DNA of 64,000 nucleotides from CAYPNF01 sp964411985 (GTDB taxonomy: Bacteria; Verrucomicrobiota; Verrucomicrobiia; Limisphaerales; J093): the NCBI GenBank assembly GCA_964411985.1, contig CAYPNF010000017.1, positions 75,193 to 139,192 on the forward strand, read 5' to 3'. Positions 1 through 10,500 of the stretch are shown here, one piece after another. A model generated the notes under the pieces. The model searched no databases. It was given only the letters and a program-made list of their open reading frames with translations, and was not told the origin of the DNA. A program made the translations under genes and the position numbers. The stretch's first letter is position 1; every line of letters begins with the position of its first letter.

Positions 1-180
1 TACGACCGCGACCATAAACTGCTCAAGGAGTTCTCCGTACGTTCCTTTCAGCGCGTGAGTAAGGCTTGGCAACTCAAGGAGATCGAGATCCGAAACGATC
101 GCACCGATACCCGGACGCGCCTGGAATTCAACTTAGAACTGCAGGACCGCACCCCGCAGCCCCCACCGATGGGAAAATGA
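1..180 (+). CDS. LolA-like outer-membrane lipoprotein-sorting protein, C-terminal fragment
   Basis: Open from the window edge to a TGA at 178-180; 59 codons are visible and the start lies outside the window. The readable part runs LLKEFSVRSFQRV, then WQLKEIEIRN, then a TRTRLEFN strand. This order of short beta-strands resembles the end of the outer membrane lipoprotein-sorting (LolA-fold) proteins common in Verrucomicrobia, in which a 'how the surface changed, then rewrite of the tested value' beta-sheet closes the half-barrel. The tail is proline-rich (TPQPPPMGK). The assignment rests on this short tail only; another secreted beta-rich protein is possible. Confidence 0.45.
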   Translation, partial: YDRDHKLLKEFSVRSFQRVSKAWQLKEIEIRNDRTDTRTRLEFNLELQDRTPQPPPMGK

Positions 181-308
181 GACAAACTGTCTCTTTCTTG
201 CCTAATTTTCCCGTTATTAATGAATCTTTTTGGCACGTGTAATGCTTTATTTTCTATTAACCAACTAGGTTTTGGTTGGTTGGTTAGTTAGGTCACATTG
301 GGTTGGCG

Positions 309-350
309 TCCGCCGACGGCAGTTGTCTCTGTCGCCGGCGGATTGCTTTT
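309..350 (+). terminator. possible intrinsic terminator
   Basis: A 7-bp GC stem, TCCGCCG (309-315) with CGGCGGA (336-342), closes a 20-nt loop and is followed by ttgctttt. It lies between the LolA-like gene end and the tRNA and could stop transcription from the former. It is about 130 bp past the stop codon and the T-tract is interrupted, so support is modest. Confidence 0.3.
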
Positions 351-397
351 GCGGGGGGGGATACATGCATTTCTTGGGAAGAGGATCACAAAATCCG

Positions 398-424
398 TTG
401 ACGCAATAAGGGGGTATCTATACT
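398..424 (+). promoter_or_regulatory. candidate sigma-70-type promoter of the tRNA-Asn gene
   Basis: TTGACG at 398-403 and TATACT at 419-424 resemble -35 and -10 elements. The spacer is 15 nt, shorter than the usual 17. The -10 element ends 18 nt before the tRNA 5' end, a normal position for a tRNA promoter. Confidence 0.45.
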
Positions 425-442
425 CTTTCGTGCCCTCTGAGT

Positions 443-517
443 TCCAGAGTAGCTCAATGGTAGAGCAGCCGGCTGTTAACCGGCGGGTTAGAGGTTCGAG
501 CCCTCTCTCTGGAGCCA
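443..517 (+). tRNA. tRNA-Asn (anticodon GTT), CCA encoded
   Basis: A full cloverleaf can be folded. The acceptor stem TCCAGAG (443-449) pairs with CTCTGGA (507-513). The D arm is GCTC/GAGC around AATGGTA. The anticodon stem GCCGG/CCGGC encloses CTGTTAA with anticodon GTT, and the T stem AGAGG/CCTCT encloses TTCGAGC (495-501). The discriminator is G514 and the gene encodes CCA at 515-517. The 3' half from 476 and about 107 bp of downstream flank recur in damaged form at 23979-24133, so this gene may be an integration target or the source of a local duplication. Confidence 0.95.
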
Positions 518-624
518 CTTCAATTCGGTTGAAATCCGAACTTTCTACCAGGCTCCTTAATCCCTTCATTTTCAAAGGGCCTGATGAGCTTCTGGGCCAT
601 GGCGCTGGCCAGAAGTTCGGGTCC
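476..624 (+). repeat. intact copy of the tRNA-Asn 3' half plus flank repeat
   Basis: Bases 476-497 match 23979-24000 exactly, and 509-624 match 24018-24133 with about six mismatches. In the distal copy, the 13 bases 498-510 (T-loop end and T/acceptor stem) are replaced by a 17-base palindromic segment. The two copies are direct repeats 23.5 kb apart. Confidence 0.85.
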
Positions 625-1083
625 CCGCCTGCGGGGTCATCTCGGTTTCAATCCGAACTCTTTCACCACTTCCTCAAGGCCCTTGGCTTTGCTATTTCGT
701 GCTTGGAATCTGCCCCGATGATCCCCGTGCGAACCAGAATCCATGCCCCGACAAGAGCAATCTCTGATCACTCTCACGCGAGACCGATGATCTCTGGGCT
801 CAACTTCCGACTCCCTGTTCCACGGGAACGCCCACCCGCGAAAGTCTCAATCGCATCCACTGACCCTTGGTTGCGGGTTAGGGAACAGAGAGGAAATCAC
901 GGGTCACTCAGAGGACGGATTTGGCGGACAGCAGTATGAGTTGTTTCCTTACCTGGCCCACGAAACGGGTCGAGTAGGTTTGGGCCTTGGGCTCCCCAAT
1001 GCCACATTGTTGGAAGAACGACTCAACCATACGTATAGTTCAATCTTGTCGCTGCCTTTCCAACAGGCTCGACTTCCGGCACG
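518..1083. other. intergenic region without a convincing gene
   Basis: About 565 bp between the tRNA and the FHA gene. It carries the 3' part of the tRNA-flank repeat (to 624), and a second, weaker echo of the flank motif (tttcaatccgaact) near 647-660. A plus-strand reading frame runs through the tRNA and across this region, but it has no recognisable protein features and I do not count it as a gene. Confidence 0.6.
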
Positions 1084-2475
1084 GTGGGGTTCCATAGTAC
1101 TTTAACTCGTACTGATCTGACCGTGAGTAGACGCATCGCCATCCTCCTGTTGAGCGCGCCAGACCATAGAGAGCTCGGGTTTCACGGTTTCTGCCAGGAT
1201 ACCATCCTGCTGGGCCGCACACCCAAAACCTCTGAACAGGATAGGCCAGACCTTGCGCTCACGGGGGATACGCACGCAAGCCGACCTCACGCCAAGCTGG
1301 TCTTGAAGGATGCCACCTGGCATCTAGAAGATCTGGAGAGTACCAACGGCACATTCGTCGACGGTGCGCGCATCTCGGGAGCCATTCCTTTGGAACCAGG
1401 CGCCCTGGTCCAAACTGGTTCCACGTTCTGGACCCTCTGCACCCATGACCGATTGATGTTTCGGTATGGCCAACTTCTTTTCGTCGGCTCTTTTCACCCG
1501 GCAGTATCGCGCCCATCGGTTCAAAACCAACTCCCCATTCTGTGGGAGGTATCAGTGCTGAACCTCTCGAACAGACGGAGCGAGGAGTGCCATCTGGATT
1601 TCCAGATCTCCGACCTCTGCGATCCTATACCGATTCGAATACCGCCTCTCGAATCCAAGGAGCGGCGCGCAGTGAAGTTGCCCAACGTTCGCTGGGTTCC
1701 ATGGCCCACCCACCCCGCCGTTAGGCACTCGCCAGTAGACGTGGTTGTGAGCGCGGGGGGAACGAGACTCGAGAGTTACCCAAGCCAAGTGGATGTTCTT
1801 GGGTATTGGGGATGGGCTCAAGACCCACGCCTATTTTCCTGGCTGAGTGCATTCGTAATACCAGAACACTCTGCACTGCAAGCCCTCGCAACCAAGGTTG
1901 CGGAAAGCCAACGCCACAGCCGGTCACCTGGACAGGCCCAGACCGAATTGCTGGTCTATCGTTGCGCGATGGAACATCTAGCTCGATTCCATAAGATTCG
2001 CTACCAGTTGCCCAAGCTCGAAACTACACGGGCCAATAATTGGCCTTTTCAGACTATTCGACCTCCCGGATCATTGCTCTCGACTCAGTCCCTTGGGACC
2101 GGAGAAGGCACGTGCATCGACCTGGCTTTGCTCTTGTCGTCCTTGGCCGAAAGACTGGCTTTGTTTCCCTTGTTGGTCTTGTGCGGAGAATCCCCTTCAG
2201 ATCCCAGCCATGCTCTGGCAGGCATCTGGACCGGCGGCTCCCCGGGCCAACGCGGGCTCATCCCCAAGGCTGCCTTGATCAACCGATTGGATCAAGGCCA
2301 CATCCATATTGTCGAACCCACCTCCATCGCCGTAGGCACGGAAGCAAAGCAGACCGGTTTCGAGGAAGGTTTGGCCCGCGGAAGGGCCCGATTGCAGGAG
2401 TCGCCTTGGGCGGTAGGAATCGATGTTGGGTATCTTCGCAAGGCCCCAAGGCCGATTTGTCCCCTGCCGTGCTGA
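1084..2475 (+). CDS. FHA domain-transglutaminase-like protein
   Basis: 463 residues from a GTG at 1084; a second GTG at 1123 is equally possible and neither has a clear Shine-Dalgarno. Residues ~40-115 form an FHA domain, a phosphothreonine reader, with LLGR, SRPHAKL, and DLESTNGTFVDG. The middle (~130-300) is beta-rich and unassigned. Residues ~340-385 look like a transglutaminase-like fold: a Cys in GEGTCIDLALLLSSLAE, a His in SHALAGIW, and an acidic residue in HIHIVEPT could form the Cys-His-Glu/Asp triad. No signal peptide is seen, so it is probably cytoplasmic. It converges on the CHASE2 kinase gene (20 bp between stops), which suggests the FHA domain reads phosphorylation by that kinase. 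That link is inference. Confidence 0.75.
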   Translation: MGFHSTLTRTDLTVSRRIAILLLSAPDHRELGFHGFCQDTILLGRTPKTSEQDRPDLALTGDTHASRPHAKLVLKDATWHLEDLESTNGTFVDGARISGAIPLEPGALVQTGSTFWTLCTHDRLMFRYGQLLFVGSFHPAVSRPSVQNQLPILWEVSVLNLSNRRSEECHLDFQISDLCDPIPIRIPPLESKERRAVKLPNVRWVPWPTHPAVRHSPVDVVVSAGGTRLESYPSQVDVLGYWGWAQDPRLFSWLSAFVIPEHSALQALATKVAESQRHSRSPGQAQTELLVYRCAMEHLARFHKIRYQLPKLETTRANNWPFQTIRPPGSLLSTQSLGTGEGTCIDLALLLSSLAERLALFPLLVLCGESPSDPSHALAGIWTGGSPGQRGLIPKAALINRLDQGHIHIVEPTSIAVGTEAKQTGFEEGLARGRARLQESPWAVGIDVGYLRKAPRPICPLPC

Positions 2476-2494
2476 AACCTTACCCTCGAGGATA

Positions 2495-4990
2495 TCATCC
2501 CGCTATCGGAAGCTGTCTCAACGCAGCTAAGAGCTCCCTGCCTGCCTGATAACGTTTGTCCGGGTTCTCTTCTGTTGCCCGTTCAAGTAACTTTGCCACC
2601 TCAGCGCACCAGGAGGCACCCAGCGGATGCCGATCACACGCCTCCCAAAGCTGGGAAAACGTCCTTCCATAGCTGAACACGTCGGCGACCCTTGTGCCTC
2701 CCCCTTCCGGTGGAGCATAAGCAGGTGTTCCTCGGGTTGCCGAGTGGCTAGTTTGACTAATCTGAGTCACGGATCCAAGGTCGCCGAGGCAAGCCTTCCC
2801 ATGATGGAACAGAATATTGGCGGGCTTGATGTCGCCATGAACCAGTTCGTTCCGATGCAGGAAATCCAAGGCCTCAGCGATGGCGAGTGCCATGTGGTGC
2901 CACTCCGCGGGAGACAGAGCATGTGCGGATGCCGCACTGCGGGCAGTTCCGGGTGAGGCAAGGAGGGAAGCCAGGGTCTTGGGCGCATAATTTGAAGGAG
3001 AGACGCATCGACCTCCCGACTGATCATCGGTCAACTCCATGGTGTAGTAGTAGCCCTGGTGGTCGGCGCAGTCGGCGACATGAAGGGGACTCACCAAATG
3101 CGGGCAACGCCGGGAGAGTCCCGCCACCCTTTCAAGGCTCTCCAACTCGGCTTGATAGGAACGGCTGCCGAGAAACCGGCGGCGGTGAACAATTTTCACC
3201 GCCTTGAACTCCCGCGCGGCGTCCTGGGCAAGCCAAACCTCCCCGAACGTACCCTTGCCAATGACCCGGAGGAGCCTCATTCCCGGGACCTTCAACCTGG
3301 ACTGTCGACGGTAGGCAAACATCCCCAAGACAGCCAAAGGCACCTGTCCCCCCACCACGGTCAGCCAAGGGAAGCAGATCTGGGATTGCCAGGCTGCCCA
3401 CACACTGCAAGCGAAGGTGAGGATGACCACACCCACAACTCCAGCCGTGGCAACGCGGCGCGATAGAAGGGCGGCTCCCATCCCCAGGCCGAAACCGACT
3501 CCCATCAACAACAGCATCTGAATCCACAACTCAGCTGGCCGCAGCCAGTCCTGTCGGGCGAGGTTGAGGTAGGCCGTTGCGTTCACCTCCACCCCCGGCG
3601 CTTTGCGTTGGCTCCAGCGGGTAAATGGGGTGGTGTACTCGTCAGCGATCCGACCTCCGCTAAAGCCCACTTCGCTCAAGCTCCCGACAAATACGACCTT
3701 ATTCGAAAAAGCGGCATCGGGAACTCGACCAGGTTCCAAGGCGTCAGCATAGGAAAAGTGAGGCAACCTTTGGGGCGGCCCGTAGAAGTTGATCCACTTC
3801 CGGGATGCATCTTGGATTTGCCTGTCTGGATAGGCCACTCGGAGTGTCTGCTGCGCGAGGCTAGGTTGGCCAAGAGCCCCTGGAAGGTGAAGCCACGCCA
3901 CTCCTTCCACCGTCGCCAACTCCACCAATCCCCAAGTCGTCACCGAACGGATCGCTTCGGTCGGAGCCTCGATCGCCGTCCCCACGTCTTTTCCATCCAG
4001 GGTCTGATGAGTCAGACGCGCTCCCACCACGACCCGCCCAAATGCCTTGGCAGCCTCTGCAAAAGCCCGGTCTTCCTCGGGGTTCTGCGAAGGTTGGTCA
4101 AACAGGACATCAAAGACGACCGCCCTTGCGCCTCTTCGGCTCATCTCATGAATCAGCCGTGCATGCAGCCTCCGACTCCATGGCGCATCCCAAGGTTGAG
4201 CCAACTCCCGATGCGAATAGTCGTCCATGTAAAGCAGGGTCGTCTCCAGATCCTCGGCGGTGGGTCGAAAAGGAAACAAGAGAGCATAGCTCTGGTAGGC
4301 AAAGGTCTCCCCCAGGGGACTCACCAGCAGCAGCCATCCAGCGAGGGTTAAGAGAACGCAGGGAACGAGGATCCTCTTCCAAGAGCGGTCTGTGCCCTCT
4401 CCTTCAGGCATGGACACCATCGTGAAGCCGCCTGGCTCGCAGGAACGCTGGATCTCCTCAAGTTCAGCGATTACCTCCTGAAGACGCGCGGGCCGTGAGG
4501 AGACCTGCCAACTCGCACAACGCCGCAGAAGCCGAACCAGCCGCTTGTCCGGAACTTCCCGATCCCAGTTCTCGGGGAGTGCCTCCTGGAATCCTGCTGA
4601 GAAGAGCCGCTGACCGATCCGACCCAGCGCATAGAGGTCAGCACTGGGCGATGGAACGAAGGCGCCTCCACACTCAGGAGCTCGGTATTCCAACTCCTCC
4701 TCAAGCAAGACCTCACCCGAACTTTGTGGGAGGGTGTCGCCATCCAACCTTCCACCGCAGGCAATGGGTTGCGAGCTTAGCTCGAGTCCTGCAGACTCTC
4801 CAGAAGCATCGGGCGAATCGAACCGCACCCTCTCCGGGCTCACCAACCCACAGCTGCGCCCCCCAAGGTGACAAGCCTCCACGGCCAAGACCAGGCGCAG
4901 GAAAAGCTTCACGCGTCGCGGGAACGAGAAAGACCGCACGCCACCCTGCCCTGCGATCCAGTCCTTCAAATTGCAGGCCGCCGCTCCCAT
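2495..4990 (-). CDS. CHASE2 sensor Ser/Thr kinase with an N-terminal pseudokinase lobe
   Basis: 831 residues. Residues 1-190 resemble a kinase C-lobe only: CGLVSPERVRF sits where HRDLKPxN would be, RAPECGG resembles APE, and SADLYALG resembles the following helix, but the catalytic Asp and the ATP-binding lobe are absent. A membrane segment (~206-226) leads into an extracytoplasmic CHASE2 domain (~235-470), then three membrane segments (~488-560). The C-terminal kinase (~572-826) has GKGTFGEV, VK at 599, HGDIKPANI (catalytic Asp720, Gly in place of Arg), DLG (737-739, in place of DFG), and TPAYAPPE, so it looks active. It is the last gene of the minus-strand series, 51 bp after the Ig-protein stop and in the same reading frame, with a weak AGG before the ATG. 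Confidence 0.85.
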   Translation of the reverse strand: MGAAACNLKDWIAGQGGVRSFSFPRRVKLFLRLVLAVEACHLGGRSCGLVSPERVRFDSPDASGESAGLELSSQPIACGGRLDGDTLPQSSGEVLLEEELEYRAPECGGAFVPSPSADLYALGRIGQRLFSAGFQEALPENWDREVPDKRLVRLLRRCASWQVSSRPARLQEVIAELEEIQRSCEPGGFTMVSMPEGEGTDRSWKRILVPCVLLTLAGWLLLVSPLGETFAYQSYALLFPFRPTAEDLETTLLYMDDYSHRELAQPWDAPWSRRLHARLIHEMSRRGARAVVFDVLFDQPSQNPEEDRAFAEAAKAFGRVVVGARLTHQTLDGKDVGTAIEAPTEAIRSVTTWGLVELATVEGVAWLHLPGALGQPSLAQQTLRVAYPDRQIQDASRKWINFYGPPQRLPHFSYADALEPGRVPDAAFSNKVVFVGSLSEVGFSGGRIADEYTTPFTRWSQRKAPGVEVNATAYLNLARQDWLRPAELWIQMLLLMGVGFGLGMGAALLSRRVATAGVVGVVILTFACSVWAAWQSQICFPWLTVVGGQVPLAVLGMFAYRRQSRLKVPGMRLLRVIGKGTFGEVWLAQDAAREFKAVKIVHRRRFLGSRSYQAELESLERVAGLSRRCPHLVSPLHVADCADHQGYYYTMELTDDQSGGRCVSPSNYAPKTLASLLASPGTARSAASAHALSPAEWHHMALAIAEALDFLHRNELVHGDIKPANILFHHGKACLGDLGSVTQISQTSHSATRGTPAYAPPEGGGTRVADVFSYGRTFSQLWEACDRHPLGASWCAEVAKLLERATEENPDKRYQAGRELLAALRQLPIAG

Positions 4991-5041
4991 ATCAACCTGG
5001 GGTTGCCTCGCCTCCAGCCTGAGATGGCAATGGAGTCGCGC

Positions 5042-7498
5042 TCATGGACCATCCACACGAATCCGGTAGTACCATGCCCCCACGCTGCTCGAGGAAACGT
5101 CCACAAAGGTGACCGTGTTGGTGTTGACCGGGAATTGCCCCAATTCTCGCCATCCCACCAAGTCCGTCGAGACCTCGACTCCGTATCGTGTGCCCGGCGT
5201 GGCGGAAAACGTTAGCTGAAACTGCCCGTTCGCATTCCGTCCGTAACTCTGAAGGGGAAAACCCAACACATTCAGAATCGCGTCAGCACTTCGGCTTTCT
5301 CCCAAGTCATTCCAAACGCGTACATAATACACACCCGAATCCGAGAGCTGTACCTGCTCCAGCTGCAAAGTTCGATTGGTCGCTCCCACGATCGGATTCG
5401 AACCTCTGTACCACTGATAGAGACCATTGGCCGCCTGCGCCACCTCCGCCTGAAACACAGCCGTCTTCCAGGCCGCGATAGAAAGATCTTCAGGCTGGTG
5501 CGTGATCTGAGGTTTCTCGCCAAGACTCCAGCTCAATCGAATCTCGCCCAGCGCCCCGCTCACACCATCCACCACCACCAGATAGCGACCAGCCGTGACA
5601 TTGGTTGTGAGCATAGCCGAGTGCCCGCTCGCCAGAGATCCAGTGTCACTGGCCACAAGCGAGAGATCCAACCAACTGGTTCCTTCCCCCTCCAAATGGT
5701 AAAGTCCCACCAAGGTGTCGATAGCACTTCCCGTGGTATCCACGGTGAGCAGGCCACCTTCTTGCAGTTCCACCCCAAGGAGCCGGGAAGCGCCGCCGTA
5801 TTTCTGTGGATTGAGAGGCTCCCCCGTCTCTGTGGTTCCGCCAGCGTTGTTCAGCACCCTCCACCCCAGGCTACCCAGCCGGACGGGCATGAAAGTCCAA
5901 GTGAAAGGCTCGGTGGTCATCAGGGAAGCTCTTCGGGAAGTCTCCTGGAACAAGTCAGCCAATTTGTCCGCGGTGGGAGGGCCCACCCGTGAACCTATTT
6001 CCACGTTCACTGGTTCGCTGCGAATGACCTGAGTGCCATTTCGAATCTCCAGAGAATACGCACCCACCTGCTGGCGCTTAACCTGGTCCAAGACGAGGCG
6101 GGGAGCGTTCGCCCCAGGCACGGGCTGCCCCTCAAACAACCATTGGTAGGTTCGTTCGGATGGCTTGTCCACCTCCGCCTCGAGCACGACGGGAGCGTCG
6201 ATGTAGACAACGCCTTGGGGACGCCGCAGAATCTGAGGGACCTCGTCCGGCAGAAGTTCCAAGTCCCAACGCAGAAGAATCGTTCCAGAGGCTTCCAGCG
6301 CACCACCGACGGCAATGTGGTACTCCACGCTGGGATCGGCCGAGAAAACCACGGCACTCGTGAAGTACCCCCCACTGTCGTCATCACTCGCTACCTCTTT
6401 GAGATTTCCAAGCTCGTTGCCCGTGTAAACCGCCAACAAGGTGTCAAAATCGCTCCCCTGCGTGGAGAACGTGGCGACGCCTTTGCGGAGGGGTCTCCAG
6501 GTAAGCCACAGAGACTTCGTCCCAACCTTACCCGCGTGGCGAGGTTCACCGACCTCGTGAGTAGCCTCCCCATTGGACCCAGTGCCAATACCGGCATGAT
6601 TCGTAATCACTTGGCTCGACGCAAAGGCATCACGGAAGGGAAGTACGCCCACCACCAGGCTCAACCGGGCGACTTCGCTTGCCGTCACCCCAACCTCATT
6701 TGCGACCAGCACGGTGTAATCACCAGCATTCTTGGGCTCGACGACCTGCAAAACCAGACTCTGGTTGGTCTCCCCCGGGATGTTGGCTCCATTGAGTCTC
6801 CATTGGTAGCTGAAAGGCCCTGTACCCCCGGCTATCACCGAAAGCGTGAAGCTCGAACCCAGCTGGGCTATTCCCCCAGAAGGCTGCTGAGCGATCGTAG
6901 GCTTGGTGGTGACCAAGTCCCGCTTCTGAACCACCGAGATCTCGTCCAACCACCACCCCGATCCCGCATCCTGGCCGTTCGATTCGAACAAGAAGCGAAT
7001 CTGAGCCGAGCTTCCACCGTAGGGGCTAAGGTCGATGAATTCGCGATTCCAAAACGGCAGATTTCCCGTGTAGGTAGCCAACGGCTTCCAAGCACCACCC
7101 TGGACGCTAATCTGGACGGATACCCGATCATCATGGATCTCGCGCCAGTGGAAAAACTGTAACTGAGGCTCCAACTCCGCGGGAGGCACCAGGAAGGGTG
7201 TCTCTCGGATCAGAGCCGAGGTTAGGTTGGGTGCATAGGTACCCGAAAAGCCGATCCCAGCACACTTCCGCCCCTCGAACGCGCCCCCAGGCCCGGGACT
7301 CGGATCGGGCAGAGGCGTTCCCACCTGCCAACCCTCACCTTGGACCGCCCAACCAGCGGGAAAGTCCAGACTTTCGAAGCCTTCCCGCCAAATGACGGTG
7401 GTCTGACCTTGAAGGGGGATCGGAGCCAGGAGCAGCAGAACTGCACCCGCGATCCAGCAGATTGCGCCTCGGCAGGCGATGGATAGCGGGTTCAGCAT
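5042..7498 (-). CDS. secreted Ig-domain protein with a choice-of-anchor module
   Basis: 818 residues from the ATG at 7498, chosen because it opens directly into a signal peptide (hydrophobic IAGAVLLLLAPIPLQGQ). A GTG at 7576 would overlap the preceding gene and add 26 non-signal residues. Near residues ~25-185 is a MAM/choice-of-anchor J-like jelly roll (WREGFESLDFPAGW ... GWWLDEIS), the same module repeated in the giant protein upstream. At least three Ig-like domains follow, each with a core like YQWRLNG ... AGDYTVLVAN, YQWLFEGQPV ... and YQWYRGSNPI ... SGVYYVRVWN. The end (RYGVEVSTDLVGWRELG ... YYRIRVDG) is the C-terminal domain typical of verrucomicrobial surface proteins. Likely role: surface or matrix binding. 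Confidence 0.75.
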   Translation of the reverse strand: MLNPLSIACRGAICWIAGAVLLLLAPIPLQGQTTVIWREGFESLDFPAGWAVQGEGWQVGTPLPDPSPGPGGAFEGRKCAGIGFSGTYAPNLTSALIRETPFLVPPAELEPQLQFFHWREIHDDRVSVQISVQGGAWKPLATYTGNLPFWNREFIDLSPYGGSSAQIRFLFESNGQDAGSGWWLDEISVVQKRDLVTTKPTIAQQPSGGIAQLGSSFTLSVIAGGTGPFSYQWRLNGANIPGETNQSLVLQVVEPKNAGDYTVLVANEVGVTASEVARLSLVVGVLPFRDAFASSQVITNHAGIGTGSNGEATHEVGEPRHAGKVGTKSLWLTWRPLRKGVATFSTQGSDFDTLLAVYTGNELGNLKEVASDDDSGGYFTSAVVFSADPSVEYHIAVGGALEASGTILLRWDLELLPDEVPQILRRPQGVVYIDAPVVLEAEVDKPSERTYQWLFEGQPVPGANAPRLVLDQVKRQQVGAYSLEIRNGTQVIRSEPVNVEIGSRVGPPTADKLADLFQETSRRASLMTTEPFTWTFMPVRLGSLGWRVLNNAGGTTETGEPLNPQKYGGASRLLGVELQEGGLLTVDTTGSAIDTLVGLYHLEGEGTSWLDLSLVASDTGSLASGHSAMLTTNVTAGRYLVVVDGVSGALGEIRLSWSLGEKPQITHQPEDLSIAAWKTAVFQAEVAQAANGLYQWYRGSNPIVGATNRTLQLEQVQLSDSGVYYVRVWNDLGESRSADAILNVLGFPLQSYGRNANGQFQLTFSATPGTRYGVEVSTDLVGWRELGQFPVNTNTVTFVDVSSSSVGAWYYRIRVDGP

Positions 7499-7563
7499 GA
7501 TCCGTGGATCTTCCGCAACTCGAGTATTTCTCAGCACGGCTCGATTAGTTTGTTGGCCATTAT

Positions 7564-10500
7564 TCAGAACAACCACTTCAAGCTCAAGACGAAGGTTCGC
7601 GAACGCGGAAGTTCATAAGTCAGGTTCAGCGGGTTCACCCGGTAGTCCGTGTCGGTAAGATTCAGGATCCCCACGCTCAGTTCCACCCTTCGATCGGCCA
7701 GCCGGTAGCCCACCAGCCAGTTCCACTGCCAAAAGTCAGCCCCGGAAAGGTGCGCCGCATCGCCGGAGTTGGACTGACCAGTCCAGATTCCTTCCAACCG
7801 AGTGAACGGACCCTTGGGATGGTAGAAAAGGCCGTACAAGTGAACCCGTTGCAACTGGGCCGACTGATCGGTCTCGCGAAAGATGGCGGTCACGGAAGCC
7901 GGAAGCTCCGGGTACCCATTCTGGATTTGAGCATCCCCTAAGGAATACCGCACTCCCAGCGAACCGTACCGCCCGAACAGCTGATTGGCGGTGAACGCCA
8001 GCTCGCGCTCTTCATACTCAAGGTCTTCCCGCAGTTGCATGGGTGCGGAACGTACCCCGCTGGATGAAATGCCAGCCGCCATCGCTCCATCCGCTCGAGA
8101 TACAGTCGAATTGAACTGCTGAAATTGAAGCCCCAGAAACGTCGTCGCCCCGATCTTCTGCTCCACGCCTGCTCCCATCGTTTCCACTCGCTCGGCAGAA
8201 ATCGACCCCGCCACAGATTCCGGCACCACGCTGCGAAAACTCTGGGTGAAGCCTGCCACTTGGGATGGCTCCAGCTGGAAGCTCCTCTCAAAGCTCACCC
8301 CTCCGAGGGACCTGGAGTAGGCCCCGCGAAAGGTGGTCTTCGCAAAAGGAGTCCAGACCACCCCGGCTTTTGGCAAGAGACGATCTTCCTCTTCTTCCGA
8401 GGAGGAGATGGGGGGAAACCGAAAGTTCCCGGGATAGCGGAGGGAATCGTAGGAAATCCCTGCGATGAGGATGAGCGGATCCACGATCCTCCAGAAGTCG
8501 TACCCGTACAAGCTCCAGCGCTCAAAGGCACTCTCAGTTCTCGCAGACACGGGCGAAGTGGGAATCTTGAACGCAGAGATGCGTCCCTCGTTGGCGAAAG
8601 CCGTGGGGGTGGATGCCCCCAACTCATTCCAGGTGTCAAACTCGCCGGTCTGGTATCGCCCCCCGACAACCACACTGTGACCTCCCCCCTGCCAGATCTG
8701 TTGCAGTTCGCAGGAGTAAAGGGAGTAGTCGTTTTGATACCTCAGGCTGGCGGTGGGTGGTTGAGGATAGGCCGCAGCATCAATCTTCGTTCCCGACACA
8801 TCGTTAAGGAAAGCCAGAACCGGTTGGTCCGGGTTCTGAATCTCCAGGGTATCCTGGAGGTAGCCGCCCAGGAACAGGGTGTGCGAGCCCGGATTCCATT
8901 CGTGATGGTATCCCACTAAGCTTTGCGGCGTTTGGCTCTCCTGGATGCGCAGGTTCGGAAAGGCGTTGGTTGGATCATAGTATTGGGCAAGATCTCCCGA
9001 CTCCATGTCCATCACGCCTACTTGGAGGAAAAGGGTGTCCTGCGGTCCTAACCGCTGCTTGTATCGCAAGGCGAGGTTGAGTTGTTCCAGATCCTGGTTC
9101 GGCCGCTCGCCGTTCTGGGAAGTGTAACCCACGTCCACGGCATAGCTGCTGCCACCCACCCGGCCGAACTGGGACGCCGTCTGCCGCCAATCTCCCCGGC
9201 TCCCATACTCCGTGTCCGACCATAGGCTGATCCTGTCCCTCTCGAACAAGCGCGAGTACTCGTACTGAGTCACTGCCGGTGACAATTCACCCGCTCCGAC
9301 CGGGGCCAGCAGTTGGGATAGAAGATACTCCTGCAGCCAGGGGGTTTCATAACGGAGGCTGACTTGGCGCGGATCACGCAACGCATCGTAACTCCCGGCC
9401 AGAAACAGGTGTGCGGAGTAATCGGCGTAGTCTGCACTGACCGCCTTGGAAGCCTCTCGAAACCCCACCTCTGGCATGCCGGCGTCACGATAGATTCCCG
9501 CGAGGTTGGCCCCACGCACCGCCCGATCCTGGTCAAGAAGCAGATCAGAGCGGAACACCGCCCGGTTTTGATTCCGTTCCAGGGAACGTTCCAGCTCCTG
9601 CGCCGCTTCGTTGAATCGCCCCTGCTGGCGCAGCAGGAGAGCGGAGTAGAACCAACCGGTGGGATCTCCAGGATCCAGTTCCTTGGCCAGTCGGATCTCA
9701 TTTCCCGCCCGCGACGGATCGCGTGCCGCCTGATAGGCCTTGGCCAGATAACTACGCAGCACGGCCCGTTGCGGCTCCAAGGCTGCCGCCGCTTCCAAAT
9801 CCTGAAGGCCAGCTGCAGTCTGCCCCCTGCGGAGTTGGGCCAACCCTCTCCCCAGCCAGGCGTTTCCTAGCGCCCCGTCCAGAGCAATCGCCTGGTCAAA
9901 GGCGGCCCGTGCCTCGGTCGTCCGCCCGTCCGCCAAAAGCAAAAAGCCTTGCAGTGCTCGCGCCTGGGCGTTCCTTGGTGCCAACGCCAGGCTCCGCTCC
10001 AAAGACCTGCGCGCCTCATGGACGTTCCCCATGCCAAACTGGAGCTCGGCCACTTGCTCCCAGGCAAATGCAAAGTCCGGAGCCAAGGCGACGGCCCGTT
10101 TCGCCGCCTCCAATGCGGACTGGAGTTGACCCTGGGCCTGACGCGCATAGGCCTCCACCAGCCATTCCGTGGCGGTCCCAGGCGCTTCTCCCAGCCCAAG
10201 ATCTGTTCCCTGCGCAAGGGAAACCATCCGCCGCGGACTCCGGCAAAGAGCTCCCAGATGTCGCGCTTCGCCACCAGAACTCGGGTTCGCCTCCACTCCA
10301 TCCAGGATCACATTCGCTTCCTCCACTTTGCCAACGCTGAGCACGAGTCCCGCCAGGTAGAGTCTCTGTGAAGGGGAGAGATTGGAGCGATCGTGCGGGA
10401 ATTGTTCCAAGGCCCCTTTCAGATCGCCGACGGCATAGTTCGTTAGCGAATCTGCTAGCGTGGCAGTTTCCGCAGCACTCAGCTCAAGATCCCCCAAGTG

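Noticed and set aside
298..939. Plus-strand frame of 213 codons across the tRNA
   Set aside because: It runs through the tRNA-Asn gene and has no protein features; a chance open frame.
2495..7498. Read-through of the Ig protein into the CHASE2 kinase
   Set aside because: The two frames are in phase and 51 bp apart, but a normal TGA and an internal ATG separate them and each half has its own complete architecture.
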